A DNA stretch of 64,000 nucleotides from Gordonia sp. ABSL11-1 (GCF_030315685.1 NZ_JASXSI010000008.1:62001-126000), one strand, 5' to 3'; counted from the first letter of the stretch, positions 47,312 through 56,109 are shown. A program made the numbers and translations. The notes: generated by a model from the sequence alone, not told the origin.

Positions 47312-48436
47312 ATGACTGAGCCGCACGATCCGACCCGTCCGAGCGGAGACCCCCAGCCGGGCGAGGAGGCGCCACGATCCGCCGACCCGGACATCTCCGA
47401 GGCCGCCCGGACTCCCGAGAGCGCCGGGGACGCCGGCGCGGCCCCGTTTACGGGGCCCGGTGCCGAATACTCCCAGCCCTCCGCCTACGGACAACCCACG
47501 CCGACGACCCCGTACGGTGCACCCGATCCGACATCACCCCAGGACCAGCCGCAGGCCCAGGGGCCGACGCAGCCTCAGGCGTACGGTCAACCGAACTACG
47601 GTCAGCAGCCCTACGAGCCGCAGGCAGCATACGGACAGCCGGGATTCGGGCAACCGGGATTCGGGCAGCCGGGATTCGGGCAACCGGGATTCGGGCAACC
47701 GGGATTCGGGCAACCGACATACGGCGAGCAAAGCTCCTCTCAGCCCGGCTACGGCCCACAGAACCAGGGCCCACAGAACCAGGGCCCACAGAACCAGGGC
47801 CCACAGAACCAGGGCCAGCACTACCCCGGCCAGCCCACCTATGGGCAGCCGCCCGCATACGGTGCGCCCGATCCCCAGGCGCAGACCGGGCAGTACGGGG
47901 CCGCACCTCAGGGTGCCTACGGTCAGCAGTCGGCGTACGCTCCGACCGGCCCCCAGCAGCAGTACGGCGGCCAACAATACGGCGGCCAGCAATACGGCGG
48001 CCAGCAGTACGGCGGGCAGCAGTACGGCGGGCAGCCCGCTGGGGGACAGCCGCCCCACGGTGGTCAGTTCGGCGGCGGCGACCAGTTCTCCGCCATGGCA
48101 GCGCCATCGGGGAGAAAGGGTCTGCGCACTGTGTTGCTGATCGGTGGTGGCCTGGCCGTGCTGATCGCCGCGATTCTGCTCATCACCGCGTTCGTCGTGC
48201 CGGGCTGGGCACCGAAGACGATCTCCCAATCCGCCGTGCAGGACGGCGTGAAGAAGGTCCTCACCGAGGACTATCAGGCGACCGAGGTGTCCGACGTGCA
48301 GTGCCCGTCGGGCCAGCGGGTCGAGCAGGGTCAGTCGTTCAGCTGCACGGCGACTGTCGGCGGTCAGCAGCAGACGGTCACCGTCACCTTCCTCGACGAC
48401 GACGGCAAATACGAGGTGTCGCGTCCGACGAGCTGA
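47312..48436 (+). CDS. Repeat-rich membrane protein with C-terminal DUF4333 domain
   Basis: A 374-residue protein in three parts. Residues 1-270 are disordered and built of Gln, Gly, Pro and Tyr, with three separate arrays of pentapeptide repeats: GQPGF five times, PQNQG four times and YGGQQ five times. One membrane helix lies at ~273-297 (TVLLIGGGLAVLIAAILLIT). The remaining ~75 residues are an extracytoplasmic DUF4333 domain with two cysteines (DVQCPSGQRVEQ, FSCTATVGG) that could pair. The N-terminal arm is therefore cytosolic and prion-like. GGGAGGGA before ATG 47312 is the ribosome site. The M. tuberculosis gene at this place (Rv2091c, recalled) is also a membrane protein. Function unknown. 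Confidence 0.85.
   Translation: MTEPHDPTRPSGDPQPGEEAPRSADPDISEAARTPESAGDAGAAPFTGPGAEYSQPSAYGQPTPTTPYGAPDPTSPQDQPQAQGPTQPQAYGQPNYGQQPYEPQAAYGQPGFGQPGFGQPGFGQPGFGQPGFGQPTYGEQSSSQPGYGPQNQGPQNQGPQNQGPQNQGQHYPGQPTYGQPPAYGAPDPQAQTGQYGAAPQGAYGQQSAYAPTGPQQQYGGQQYGGQQYGGQQYGGQQYGGQPAGGQPPHGGQFGGGDQFSAMAAPSGRKGLRTVLLIGGGLAVLIAAILLITAFVVPGWAPKTISQSAVQDGVKKVLTEDYQATEVSDVQCPSGQRVEQGQSFSCTATVGGQQQTVTVTFLDDDGKYEVSRPTS
47641..47715 (+). repeat. Minisatellite 1: five 15-bp units encoding GQPGF
   Basis: The unit GGGATTCGGGCAACC occurs five times without gaps; one copy has a single silent change (caa to cag). The near-identity points to recent expansion by slippage or recombination. Confidence 0.95.
47753..47812 (+). 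repeat. Minisatellite 2: four 15-bp units encoding PQNQG
   Basis: GGCCCACAGAACCAG occurs four times in perfect tandem. Confidence 0.95.
47963..48037 (+). repeat. Minisatellite 3: five 15-bp units encoding YGGQQ
   Basis: Units of the form TACGGCGGCCAGCAA with a few third-base changes occur five times; the last ends in CCC instead of a Gln codon. Confidence 0.93.
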
Positions 48437-48445
48437 CCGCTCGAC

Positions 48446-49450
48446 TCAGGACGCCTCGGCGACCGCGGGCCAGCCGAGGGCCTTGGCCAGCCGGGCCACC
48501 GACGCACCGATGCCCAGTTCATCCACGAGATCGGCGAGCCCGCCGGGATCGGCGGGCTCGGCCGGAAGCCGATCGTCGTCGGTGCTGTCGATCGTGTCCG
48601 CGTCGGTCCGGACCAGGACCACGGTGCGGGCAGCGGTGAGGTACTCCGTCGACGCGATCAGCGACTTGCGGCTCCGCGCCGGCACCGACGACCCGCTGTC
48701 GGCCGCCGCGGCCTCGAGTGCGTCGAGGCTGCCGAACTCACTGATGAGCTTTGCCGCGGTCTTCTCGCCGATGCCGGGGACACCCGGCAGGCCATCCGAC
48801 GGATCCCCGCGCAGCATCGACATCTCAGCGTAGGCCATGCCGGCACGCTCGGTCGGCACCGCGTACTTCTCGGCGACCTCGACCGGCCCCATCATCTCGG
48901 CCTTCGCGAGACCGCGCCCGACGTAGAGCACCCGGACGGGCACCGGATCGTCCGAGACCACCTGCAGCAGATCACGATCCCCGCTCACCACGACGACCGG
49001 GTCGGTCGCCTCGTCGTAGGCGAGCGTGCCGATGACGTCGTCGGCCTCGCAGCCGACGGCGCCAGAGGTGGCGATCCCGGCGCACCGCAGCACGGCCATG
49101 ATCATGTCGACCTGTGGGGTCAGCGTGTCGGGGACCTCCTCGACATCGACCTCCCCATCAGCGATCCCGCCGGTGTCGGCACTGTCGCCGGTGTGCGGTG
49201 CCTCCTGCGCCACCCGATGCGCTTTGTAGGACGGGATCAGGTCGGTCCGGAACGCCGGGCGCCAGTCGAGATCGAGACACACCACGAGTCGCGTCGGCTG
49301 CTCACGGGTGACCAGCGAGGCGATCGTGTCGATGAATCCGCGCACCGCGTTGACGGGTCGCCCGTCGGGCGAGGTCATCTTCTCGGGCAGTGCGAAGAAC
49401 GAACGGAACCACAGACTCGCCCCGTCGAGGAGCATCACTGAACCGGCCAT
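48446..49450 (-). CDS. 5'-3' exonuclease (FEN/PolA-N-like)
   Basis: Stand-alone flap-type nuclease of 334 residues, related to the N-terminal domain of DNA polymerase I (M. tuberculosis Rv2090-like, recalled). [20 protein letters not shown] holds the first metal-binding Asp, [16 protein letters not shown] and [14 protein letters not shown] supply the others, and [20 protein letters not shown] is the H3TH DNA-binding motif. The C-terminal ~60 residues continue past the usual end of the fold. It converges on the DUF4333 gene (9 bases) and is divergent from the peptidase gene. Confidence 0.92.
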   Translation of the reverse strand: MAGSVMLLDGASLWFRSFFALPEKMTSPDGRPVNAVRGFIDTIASLVTREQPTRLVVCLDLDWRPAFRTDLIPSYKAHRVAQEAPHTGDSADTGGIADGEVDVEEVPDTLTPQVDMIMAVLRCAGIATSGAVGCEADDVIGTLAYDEATDPVVVVSGDRDLLQVVSDDPVPVRVLYVGRGLAKAEMMGPVEVAEKYAVPTERAGMAYAEMSMLRGDPSDGLPGVPGIGEKTAAKLISEFGSLDALEAAAADSGSSVPARSRKSLIASTEYLTAARTVVLVRTDADTIDSTDDDRLPAEPADPGGLADLVDELGIGASVARLAKALGWPAVAEAS

Positions 49451-49490
49451 GGGTCAACTCTGTCATGCCGGGGGTCGTCGGTACGGGCGG

Positions 49491-49496
49491 TAGGCT
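49491..49496 (+). promoter_or_regulatory. Leaderless -10 hexamer (TAGGCT) of the M24 peptidase gene
   Basis: TAGGCT ends six bases before ATG 49503. Confidence 0.5.
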
Positions 49497-49502
49497 GCGC
49501 TC

Positions 49503-50615
49503 ATGGCCTACCGGTTCTCCTCCGACGTGTACCGCCACCGACTCGACCGCGCCCGGATCCTCACCGCCGACGCCGGTCTCGACGCCCTGGTCGTGTCGAC
49601 GGGTCCTGATCTCCGTTATCTGACGGGTTCTCGTGCGGACACCTTCGAACGCCTGACCGCACTGGTGGTCCCGGCTGCCGGGGCGCCACGGCTGGTCGTG
49701 GCACGTCTGGAGTTGGCGTCGATACGTGATTCGGCGATCGGCGATCTCGGCATCGAGGTCGCTGACTGGGTGGACGGCGAGGACCCGTACGCGCTGGCGC
49801 TGTCGGGACTGCCCGGCACCGCCCGGCTCGCCGTGTGCGACACCATGCCGGCCCTGCACGTCGTACCGATCGCCGGACACACCGGCAGCGCCCCGGCGCT
49901 GGCCACCGACGTCCTGCGAGAGCTACGGATGATCAAGGACGACAGCGAGATCGACGCGCTGCGCGAGGCCGGCGCCGCGATCGACCGGGTCCACGCACGG
50001 ATGGGGGAATGGTTGCGTCCCGGACGCACCGAACGCGCCGTCGCCGACGACATCCGCGCCGCGATCCTCGCCGAGGGGCACACCGAGGCCGCCTTCATCA
50101 TCGTCGGCTCGGGACCGCACGGCGCCGACCCTCATCACGAGTTCTCCGACCGTGTCATCGAATCCGATGACATCGTGGTCATCGACATCGGTGGTCCGGT
50201 CGATCCCGGATACAACTCCGACTCCACCCGCACCTACTGTTTCGCGGATCCGCCCGCCGACATCGCCGATGCCTACCGGGCGCTGCAGGCCGCCCAGACC
50301 GCGGCCGTCGCGGCGGTGCGACCGGGGGTCAGCGCACAGCAGATCGACGCGGCCGCACGGGGTCTCCTCGCTGAGCACGGACTGGCCGAGCACTTCATCC
50401 ACCGGACCGGTCACGGCATCGGGCTTTCCGTCCACGAGGAGCCCTACATCGTGAACGGCAACGACATCACGCTGCGACCCGGGATGGCGTTCAGTGTGGA
50501 ACCGGGCGTCTACTTCGACGGCCGGTGGGGCGCCCGCATCGAGGACATCGTCGTCGTCACCGACGACGGATGCGAGTCCATGAACACCGGCCCGCACGAC
50601 CTCGTCGTGCTCTGA
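49503..50615 (+). CDS. pepE: M24 family aminopeptidase P-like proline dipeptidase
   Basis: Metallopeptidase of 370 residues that removes N-terminal residues ahead of proline or splits Xaa-Pro. The creatinase-like N-domain spans ~1-130 and the pita-bread catalytic domain ~135-370. Metal ligands: IDIGGPVDPGYNSDSTRTY (two Asp), HRTGHGIGLSVHEEPYI (His), FSVEPGVYFDG (Glu) and GARIEDIVVV (Glu). All five ligands are intact. The name pepE follows the mycobacterial gene at this position and does not mean the unrelated E. coli peptidase E. Confidence 0.92.
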   Translation: MAYRFSSDVYRHRLDRARILTADAGLDALVVSTGPDLRYLTGSRADTFERLTALVVPAAGAPRLVVARLELASIRDSAIGDLGIEVADWVDGEDPYALALSGLPGTARLAVCDTMPALHVVPIAGHTGSAPALATDVLRELRMIKDDSEIDALREAGAAIDRVHARMGEWLRPGRTERAVADDIRAAILAEGHTEAAFIIVGSGPHGADPHHEFSDRVIESDDIVVIDIGGPVDPGYNSDSTRTYCFADPPADIADAYRALQAAQTAAVAAVRPGVSAQQIDAAARGLLAEHGLAEHFIHRTGHGIGLSVHEEPYIVNGNDITLRPGMAFSVEPGVYFDGRWGARIEDIVVVTDDGCESMNTGPHDLVVL

Positions 50616-50631
50616 GCAGCCAGGAATACGG

Positions 50632-51033
50632 TCAGTCGAACAGACGAGCCGACCCGAGTACGCGGGACACCGTGATCTCGATGACCACCCGGCGTGGATT
50701 GGGTTTCGGTTCGCGGTAACGGCCCGCATAACGCACCTCGGCATCGCGGACCTGCTCCGGCTCCCGGCGGACGACGGCCGGCCCCTCGAGGGTCAGCCAC
50801 CGCGGGCCGTCGATGTTGGTCACCGACGCGTACCCGTTCCGTTCGACGTTGCGGACCTTCTGCTTGCCGTCGGAGGTGATGATGCGCGCGATCCCGCGCT
50901 CCGGGTCCCAGGTGAAGCCGACCGCCACCACGTGTGGGCTGCCATCGGCACGCAGGGTCGCCAGGGTGGCGAGATGTCGTTCGGCGAGGAACTCGGCTGC
51001 GGCCGGCCCCAGATCAGCGGCGGTGCGGGTCAT
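50632..51033 (-). CDS. PPOX-class F420-dependent reductase-like protein
   Basis: A 133-residue split-barrel protein of the pyridoxamine-phosphate-oxidase fold. FLAERHLATLATLRADGSPH is the family N-terminus, and KQKVRNVERNGYASVTN contributes the Lys/Arg patch seen in F420-binding members. The mycobacterial protein at this position (Rv2074) has been reported to reduce biliverdin with F420H2; the role here is inferred from position and length. The start is fixed by TAGCGT seven bases before ATG 51033. It is divergent from the SDR gene, 37 bases apart. Confidence 0.85.
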   Translation of the reverse strand: MTRTAADLGPAAAEFLAERHLATLATLRADGSPHVVAVGFTWDPERGIARIITSDGKQKVRNVERNGYASVTNIDGPRWLTLEGPAVVRREPEQVRDAEVRYAGRYREPKPNPRRVVIEITVSRVLGSARLFD

Positions 51034-51040
51034 GGATGCC

Positions 51041-51046
51041 ACGCTA
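51041..51046 (-). promoter_or_regulatory. Leaderless -10 hexamer (TAGCGT) of the PPOX gene
   Basis: On the minus strand TAGCGT ends seven bases before ATG 51033, in a gap of only 37 bases shared with the SDR promoter. Confidence 0.5.
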
Positions 51047-51057
51047 GCGGGCGATGC

Positions 51058-51063
51058 GATACT
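51058..51063 (+). promoter_or_regulatory. Leaderless -10 hexamer (GATACT) of the SDR-cobLMK operon
   Basis: GATACT ends seven bases before ATG 51071. The -35 of each promoter in this gap must lie over the -10 or coding sequence of the other. Confidence 0.45.
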
Positions 51064-51070
51064 GGCACCC

Positions 51071-51835
51071 ATGACCCCGCGATCGACTTCCGGAACGATC
51101 GTGCTGTTCGGTGGTCGAAGCGAGATCGGGGTCGCCGTGGCGTGCCGCCTCGCGGCCGGGCGCACAGTCGTCCTGGCCGCTCGCCGGCCCGACGACCTCG
51201 AGGCGGAGCGAGCACAGTTGCTCGACGCCGGTGCGATCGAGGTGCACACGGTGGCCTTCGACGCCGACGCCACCGACACGCACCTGGATCTCGTGCACTC
51301 CCTGATCGCTCACGGACCGATCGACACCGCGATCGTCGCTTTCGGGATTCTCGGTGACCAGGTCCGCGCCGAGAACGACGTCACGCATGCCCTGCAGATC
51401 GCGCACACCGACTATCTCGCGCAGATCAGTGTGCTGACTCCGTTGGCCAGTGCTCTGCGGGCCCAGGGATCCGGCACGATCATCGTGTTCTCGTCGGTCG
51501 CCGGCATCCGGGTGCGGCGCGCGAATTACGTGTACGGCTCCACCAAGGCGGGACTCGACGGATTCGCGAGCGGGCTCTCGGACGCGTTGCACGGCAGCGG
51601 GGTCCGGCTGCTGCTCGCACGCCCCGGTTTCGTCGTCGGCACGATGACGAAGGATCTGATGGCGTCCGGGGTCGCCCCGGCGCCGTTCTCTGTGACCGCC
51701 GGCCAGGTCGCCGACGCCGTGGTCCGTGCTCATCGCCGCGGGCGTGGCGAGGTGTGGATTCCGTGGGTGCTGCGGCCGATGTTCGTCGGAATGCGCATGC
51801 TTCCACGCGCCGTGTGGCGGCGGCTCCCGCGATGA
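51071..51835 (+). CDS. Short-chain dehydrogenase/reductase (DprE2-like)
   Basis: NAD(P)-dependent Rossmann oxidoreductase of 254 residues. The coenzyme loop VLFGGRSEIGVAVACRLA is of the G-x-R-S-x-I-G type found in DprE2, the reductase of decaprenyl-phospho-arabinose synthesis, rather than the classical TGxxxGIG. The catalytic Ser is in IVFSSVAGIRVRRANYVYGS and the Tyr-x-x-x-Lys in YGSTKAGLDG. A C-terminal basic amphipathic region (VGMRMLPRAVWRRLPR) may sit on the membrane. It overlaps cobL by four bases (ATGA), so it heads the cobLMK operon; a link to cobalamin synthesis is not otherwise indicated. Confidence 0.88.
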   Translation: MTPRSTSGTIVLFGGRSEIGVAVACRLAAGRTVVLAARRPDDLEAERAQLLDAGAIEVHTVAFDADATDTHLDLVHSLIAHGPIDTAIVAFGILGDQVRAENDVTHALQIAHTDYLAQISVLTPLASALRAQGSGTIIVFSSVAGIRVRRANYVYGSTKAGLDGFASGLSDALHGSGVRLLLARPGFVVGTMTKDLMASGVAPAPFSVTAGQVADAVVRAHRRGRGEVWIPWVLRPMFVGMRMLPRAVWRRLPR

Positions 51836-53025
51836 GTCGCAGATTCGTCGTGATCGGCATCGGCGCCGACGGCTGGGACGGTCTCGGCTCCCGAGCGCGA
51901 GACGAGCTGTCCGCCGCGACGGTTGTCCTCGGTTCCACCCGCCAACTGGATCTGCTACCTCGGCTCGCCGCCGACATACATCCGTGGCGCTCGCCGATGA
52001 GCGCCCACCTGCGTGACGTCCTCGACGATCCGTCCGACGACACCGTCCACATCGTCGCCAGCGGCGACCCGATGTTCCACGGCATCGGGACCACCGTGGC
52101 GCGGGCCGTCGGGATCGAGCGGGTGCAGGTCATCCCCGCCGTCTCGAGTGCGAGCCTGGCCTGTGCACGACTCGGCTGGGACCTCAGCGGGGTCTCGATC
52201 GTCAGCACCGTCACCCACGACGTCGACAGCGTCGTCGACGCCCTGTCCGACGGCCGGGACCTGCTCGTGCTCAGCCGGGATCAGAACCCCCCCGTCCAGC
52301 TCGCACATCTGTTGACCGCCAACGGTTTCGGACGGTCGTCGATGACCGTCCTGGAACAGCTCGGAGGTGACCGTGAACGGACGGTCCGCGGTGTGGCGCG
52401 CACCTGGCGGGAGCCGGCCGGAGACCCGCTCAACATCGTCGCCGTCAGCTGCGTGGGTTCCCGGCGCAGCAGGATGCCGGGACGGCCCGACGACGACTAC
52501 CTCCACGACGGCCAGATCACCAAACAACCGATCCGTGCACTCACTGTCTCCGCACTCGTCCCCGGACACCGACAATTGCTGTGGGACATCGGGTCCGGCT
52601 CGGGCAGCGTCGCCATCGAATGGCTTCGGGTCGAGCCGACCGCCCGCGTCGTCGCGTTCGAACGCGATGCCACCCGCAGCGAGGTCATCGTCGAGAACGC
52701 GCGACGCCACGGTGTCCACGACCGGCTCACCGTTCTCGGCGCCGTCCCGGACGCGTGCTCCGATGCTCCCGACCCGGACACGGTCTTCGTCGGCGGCGGC
52801 CTCGACACCACCGTCCTCGACGTCGCCTGGGACGCCCTGGTGCCGGGCGGTCGGCTGGTCGCGAACGCGGTGACCGTGGAGAACCAGACGATCGTGGCCG
52901 ACCGGTATGCGCGACACGGTGGTTCACTGCGCCGATTCTCGGTCGAGACGGCCGGGCCACTGGGCTCGATGACCACCTGGCGTCCGTCGTTGCCGATCGT
53001 GCAGTGGGTGGTGGACAAACCGTGA
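51832..53025 (+). CDS. cobL: Precorrin-6Y C5,15-methyltransferase (decarboxylating)
   Basis: Bifunctional enzyme of aerobic cobalamin synthesis that methylates C5 and C15 of precorrin-6B and decarboxylates the C12 side chain. The product has 397 residues: a CbiE-like tetrapyrrole methylase half (1-200, VVIGIGADGWDGLGSRAR, ASGDPMFHGIGTTVAR) and a CbiT-like half (~205-397) with the SAM motif LLWDIGSGSGSVAIEWLR. It is coupled at both ends: four-base overlaps with the SDR gene and with cobM. Confidence 0.95.
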   Translation: MSRRFVVIGIGADGWDGLGSRARDELSAATVVLGSTRQLDLLPRLAADIHPWRSPMSAHLRDVLDDPSDDTVHIVASGDPMFHGIGTTVARAVGIERVQVIPAVSSASLACARLGWDLSGVSIVSTVTHDVDSVVDALSDGRDLLVLSRDQNPPVQLAHLLTANGFGRSSMTVLEQLGGDRERTVRGVARTWREPAGDPLNIVAVSCVGSRRSRMPGRPDDDYLHDGQITKQPIRALTVSALVPGHRQLLWDIGSGSGSVAIEWLRVEPTARVVAFERDATRSEVIVENARRHGVHDRLTVLGAVPDACSDAPDPDTVFVGGGLDTTVLDVAWDALVPGGRLVANAVTVENQTIVADRYARHGGSLRRFSVETAGPLGSMTTWRPSLPIVQWVVDKP

Positions 53026-53789
53026 CCGTCTATGTCATCGGAGCCGGGCCGGGGGCGGCCGACCTGATCACCGTGCGCGGCGCGGAGATCCTCGCACGGT
53101 GCCGGACCTGCTTGTACGCAGGCTCACTGGTCCCGGCCGAACTGCTGGATCGGTGTCCGCCGGACGCCGTCCTCATCGACACGGCGCGGATGCCACTGGC
53201 CGAGATCGTCGAGCACATCGTCCGCGCCGACGCCGCCGGACACGATGTGGCCCGGCTGCATTCGGGTGATCCCTCCTTGTACTCGGCGATGACCGAGCAA
53301 CGCCGGGAGCTCGTCGCGCGGGGGATCGCCGTCGAGGTCGTGCCCGGGGTACCCGCCTTCGCGGCGGCCGCGGCAGCCCTGGACGGCGAGTTGACCGTCC
53401 CCGGCGTCGGGCAGAGCCTGCTCATCACCCGGGTGTCGACGCTGTCCACCGACATGCCGCCGGGGGAGGACCTCGACCGGCTCGCGTCGACCGGGATCAC
53501 CCTCGCGCTGCATCTGGCCGCACACCGCGCCGACGGGATCGTCGAGGCCTTGACACCGCACTACGGCGCCGACTGTCCCACGGCGACGGTCGCATTCGCG
53601 AGCCGCCCGGAGGAGCAGATCATCCGCTGTCGCCTGGCGGATCTCCCGATGGAGTTGTCCCGAGCAGGCATCCGCCGCACCGCGGTCATCTTCGTCGGTC
53701 GTGTCCTCGACCCGTCGGCCCATCCGTCGGTGAGCGACAGCTACCTGTATTCGACGGCACGCATGACCAAACTCCGCAGCGATGGTTGA
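53022..53789 (+). CDS. cobM: Precorrin-4 C11-methyltransferase
   Basis: SAM-dependent methylase adding the C11 methyl group to precorrin-4. The product has 255 residues with the tetrapyrrole methylase fold: VYVIGAGPGAADLITVRGAE at the N-terminus, LHSGDPSLYSAM for SAM binding, and the C-terminal TAVIFVGRVLDPSAH. YAGSLVPAELLDRCP is typical of CobM/CbiF. GTG 53022 overlaps the cobL stop, and the end of the gene overlaps cobK by eight bases. Confidence 0.95.
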   Translation: MTVYVIGAGPGAADLITVRGAEILARCRTCLYAGSLVPAELLDRCPPDAVLIDTARMPLAEIVEHIVRADAAGHDVARLHSGDPSLYSAMTEQRRELVARGIAVEVVPGVPAFAAAAAALDGELTVPGVGQSLLITRVSTLSTDMPPGEDLDRLASTGITLALHLAAHRADGIVEALTPHYGADCPTATVAFASRPEEQIIRCRLADLPMELSRAGIRRTAVIFVGRVLDPSAHPSVSDSYLYSTARMTKLRSDG

Positions 53790-54552
53790 ACGTCCGATCC
53801 TGCTGCTCGGTGGCACGGGAGAGGCGAGATCGCTCGCCGCGCAACTCGATCAGGCCGGACTGCCGGTGATCAGTTCTCTCGCCGGACGGGTCCGCAACCC
53901 GCGCCTGCCCGTCGGCGAGGTACGGATCGGTGGCTTCGGCGGCGTCGACGGTCTCGTCCGGTGGATCCGCGTTCACGATGCCGCCGCCGTCGTCGACGCC
54001 ACGCACCCCTTCGCGACGACGATGACCGCCCACGCCGCGACCGTCGCCGAACGGATGTCGCTCCCGCTGCTGAGGGTGCGTCGCCCCGCGTGGACTCCCG
54101 GACCGCGCGACACCTGGGTTCCGGTGCCGGACACGGCTGCTGCGGCCGAACATCTCGCGCAGCGGATCGCCGGGGGCGGGTCGTCACGGGTGTTCCTGAC
54201 GACCGGCCGCCAGGATGTCAGCGTCTTCGCGGACATCTCGGACGCGTGGTTCCTCATCCGGGTCGTCGACCCGCCGACGTCCGATCTGCCGCCGCACCAC
54301 GAGGTGTTGCGATCGCGTGGTCCCTACGACCTGGCGAGTGAACGTGCACTGCTGCGCTCCCACCGCATCGATCTCCTGGTGACCAAGAACAGCGGGGGAG
54401 ACCTCACGCGGGCGAAGCTCACCGCGGCCGCCGAGGCGGGGATCCCGGTGGTGATGGTGCAGCGACCCGTGGAGCCTGCCGTCGGTGACACGGTGGCTTC
54501 CGTCGAGGCCGCCGTCGAGTGGGTGACACGACAACGCCGACCCAACTTCTGA
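53782..54552 (+). CDS. cobK: Precorrin-6A reductase
   Basis: NADPH-dependent reductase that converts precorrin-6A to dihydro-precorrin-6 (6B). The product has 256 residues; ILLLGGTGEARSLAAQLDQA is the NADPH-binding start of the family, DATHPFATTMTAHAATVAE the conserved core, and LLVTKNSGGDLTRAKLTAA the C-terminal signature. It overlaps cobM by eight bases, ends the SDR-cobLMK operon and converges on cobIJ with 67 bases between. Confidence 0.95.
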   Translation: MVERPILLLGGTGEARSLAAQLDQAGLPVISSLAGRVRNPRLPVGEVRIGGFGGVDGLVRWIRVHDAAAVVDATHPFATTMTAHAATVAERMSLPLLRVRRPAWTPGPRDTWVPVPDTAAAAEHLAQRIAGGGSSRVFLTTGRQDVSVFADISDAWFLIRVVDPPTSDLPPHHEVLRSRGPYDLASERALLRSHRIDLLVTKNSGGDLTRAKLTAAAEAGIPVVMVQRPVEPAVGDTVASVEAAVEWVTRQRRPNF

Positions 54553-54619
54553 TGGTCGGCCACATCCCTCACCGGCCATCACCACGCGCCGAGCGTGCCC
54601 GGTTTCGCGCCGCTCGTGT

Positions 54620-56104
54620 TCAGTGGTGGTGGCGCGGTGTGTAGACGAGGTCGCCACCCGAGCGCGCCACGGCGGTCGTCGCCGACGACCCGATGATCAG
54701 CAGGGTGCGCATGTCAACGGTCGCAGGGTCGAGCGCACCCACCGTGGTCGTCCGAAGTCGCTGCTCCGGTCCGCCGACATCGCGTCCGACGACGACGACG
54801 CGGTCCGGCGACACGGTCTCGAGCAGAAGATCCCGCAACGCGCCCACCTGCCAGCCACGGCTGGCGGAGCCCGGGTTGTACACGGCGACGACGAGATCGG
54901 CCGTCACGGCGTGCCGGATCCGGTCGGCGATCAGCTCCCACGGTTTGAGGCGATCGGACAGGGAGATCACCGCGAAATCATGCCCGAGCGGCGCGCCGAC
55001 GGCCGCGGCGACCGCGTTCGCGGCGGTGACGCCGGGCGACACCCGCACCGCGACGTCGTGCCACCTCGGTTCCGCTGCCACCTCGGCCACCGCCGCCGCC
55101 ATCGCGAACACCCCCGGATCGCCCGACGACACCACGGCAACACGCGCGCCGCGCGATGCGAGATCGAGCGCGAACTCGGCACGTTCGGCCTCGACGCGGT
55201 TGTCGCTGGCGTGCACCCGCTGACCGGGGCGCGGGGTGATCCGGGCGAGATAGGTCTTGTATCCGACGAGATCGGTGGCGCGCGCGAGGTCGTCCTGCAC
55301 CGCCGGTGTGGTCAGCTCGTCGGCGCCCGGGCCCAGCCCGACGACCACGACCTCTCCGGACGACGCCGGTGCCGCGCTGTGCGGGTTGTTCCGTGGGCCC
55401 GGTACGACGACCATCGAGAAGTACGGCACGTCTTCGGGATTCACCTCGGCGAGCGGCAGAACACGCTGCACGGAGGTCGACGCGCGCTCGACATACCACG
55501 CCTCGTCCAGGCGTCCCGCGGCGTCGAGGGCGTCCCGCACGCGCACGAACGTGCGACCGAGCTTGAGCACCGCGAGCGCATCGCCGGCACGGAATCGGGC
55601 CACCAGTTCGGCGCTCGGCAGGGTCCCCGGCACGACCGTCAGCGTCTCCTCGCCCTCGACAAGCGGAATCCCGATCGCCGCCGACGACGCGCTCACCGAC
55701 GTCACCCCGGGGATGATCTCCGTGTCGAAGTCGCCGACGAGACGCTTGTGCATGTGCATGTACGAGCTGAAGAACAGCGGGTCGCCCTCGGCGAGCAGCA
55801 CCACGTCCCGACCGGCGCGCAGATGCTCGGCCAGACGCTCGGCGCTCTCGCCGTAGAAATCCTGTAGCGCTCCCGCGTACCCACCCGGGTGATCGGTGGT
55901 CTCCGTCGTGACCGGGTACATCAGACGCTCTTCGACCTGACCGCCCCGAAGATACGGCGCCGCGACCGACCGCGCGATGCTGTTGCCGTGGCGTGCACAG
56001 TGATACGCGACCACATCCGCGGCCTCGATCACCCGCGCCGCCTTCACCGTGACCAGATCACTGTCACCGGGGCCGAGACCGACACCCCAGAGCTTCCCTG
56101 CCAT
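54620..56104 (-). CDS. cobIJ: Precorrin-2 C20- / precorrin-3B C17-methyltransferase fusion
   Basis: Bifunctional enzyme of 494 residues. The N-terminal half (1-240) is CobI, methylating C20 of precorrin-2 (LWGVGLGPGDSDLVTVKAAR, LLAEGDPLFFSSYMHMHKRL). The C-terminal half (~250-494) is CobJ, which methylates C17 with ring contraction of precorrin-3B (VVVGLGPGADELTTPAVQ, VVSSGDPGVFAMAAAVAEV, VVVGRDVGGPEQRLRTTT). Such fusions are normal in mycobacteria, where the gene is just called cobI. ATG 56104 is preceded by AGAGGAG, which lies in the end of cobH five bases upstream. Confidence 0.95.
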   Translation of the reverse strand: MAGKLWGVGLGPGDSDLVTVKAARVIEAADVVAYHCARHGNSIARSVAAPYLRGGQVEERLMYPVTTETTDHPGGYAGALQDFYGESAERLAEHLRAGRDVVLLAEGDPLFFSSYMHMHKRLVGDFDTEIIPGVTSVSASSAAIGIPLVEGEETLTVVPGTLPSAELVARFRAGDALAVLKLGRTFVRVRDALDAAGRLDEAWYVERASTSVQRVLPLAEVNPEDVPYFSMVVVPGPRNNPHSAAPASSGEVVVVGLGPGADELTTPAVQDDLARATDLVGYKTYLARITPRPGQRVHASDNRVEAERAEFALDLASRGARVAVVSSGDPGVFAMAAAVAEVAAEPRWHDVAVRVSPGVTAANAVAAAVGAPLGHDFAVISLSDRLKPWELIADRIRHAVTADLVVAVYNPGSASRGWQVGALRDLLLETVSPDRVVVVGRDVGGPEQRLRTTTVGALDPATVDMRTLLIIGSSATTAVARSGGDLVYTPRHHH

Positions 56105-56109
56105 CGAAC

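Noticed and set aside
47641-48037. Possible CRISPR or regulatory repeat array
   Set aside because: The units are contiguous without spacers, 15 bases long and in frame inside a coding region: minisatellites of a repeat protein.
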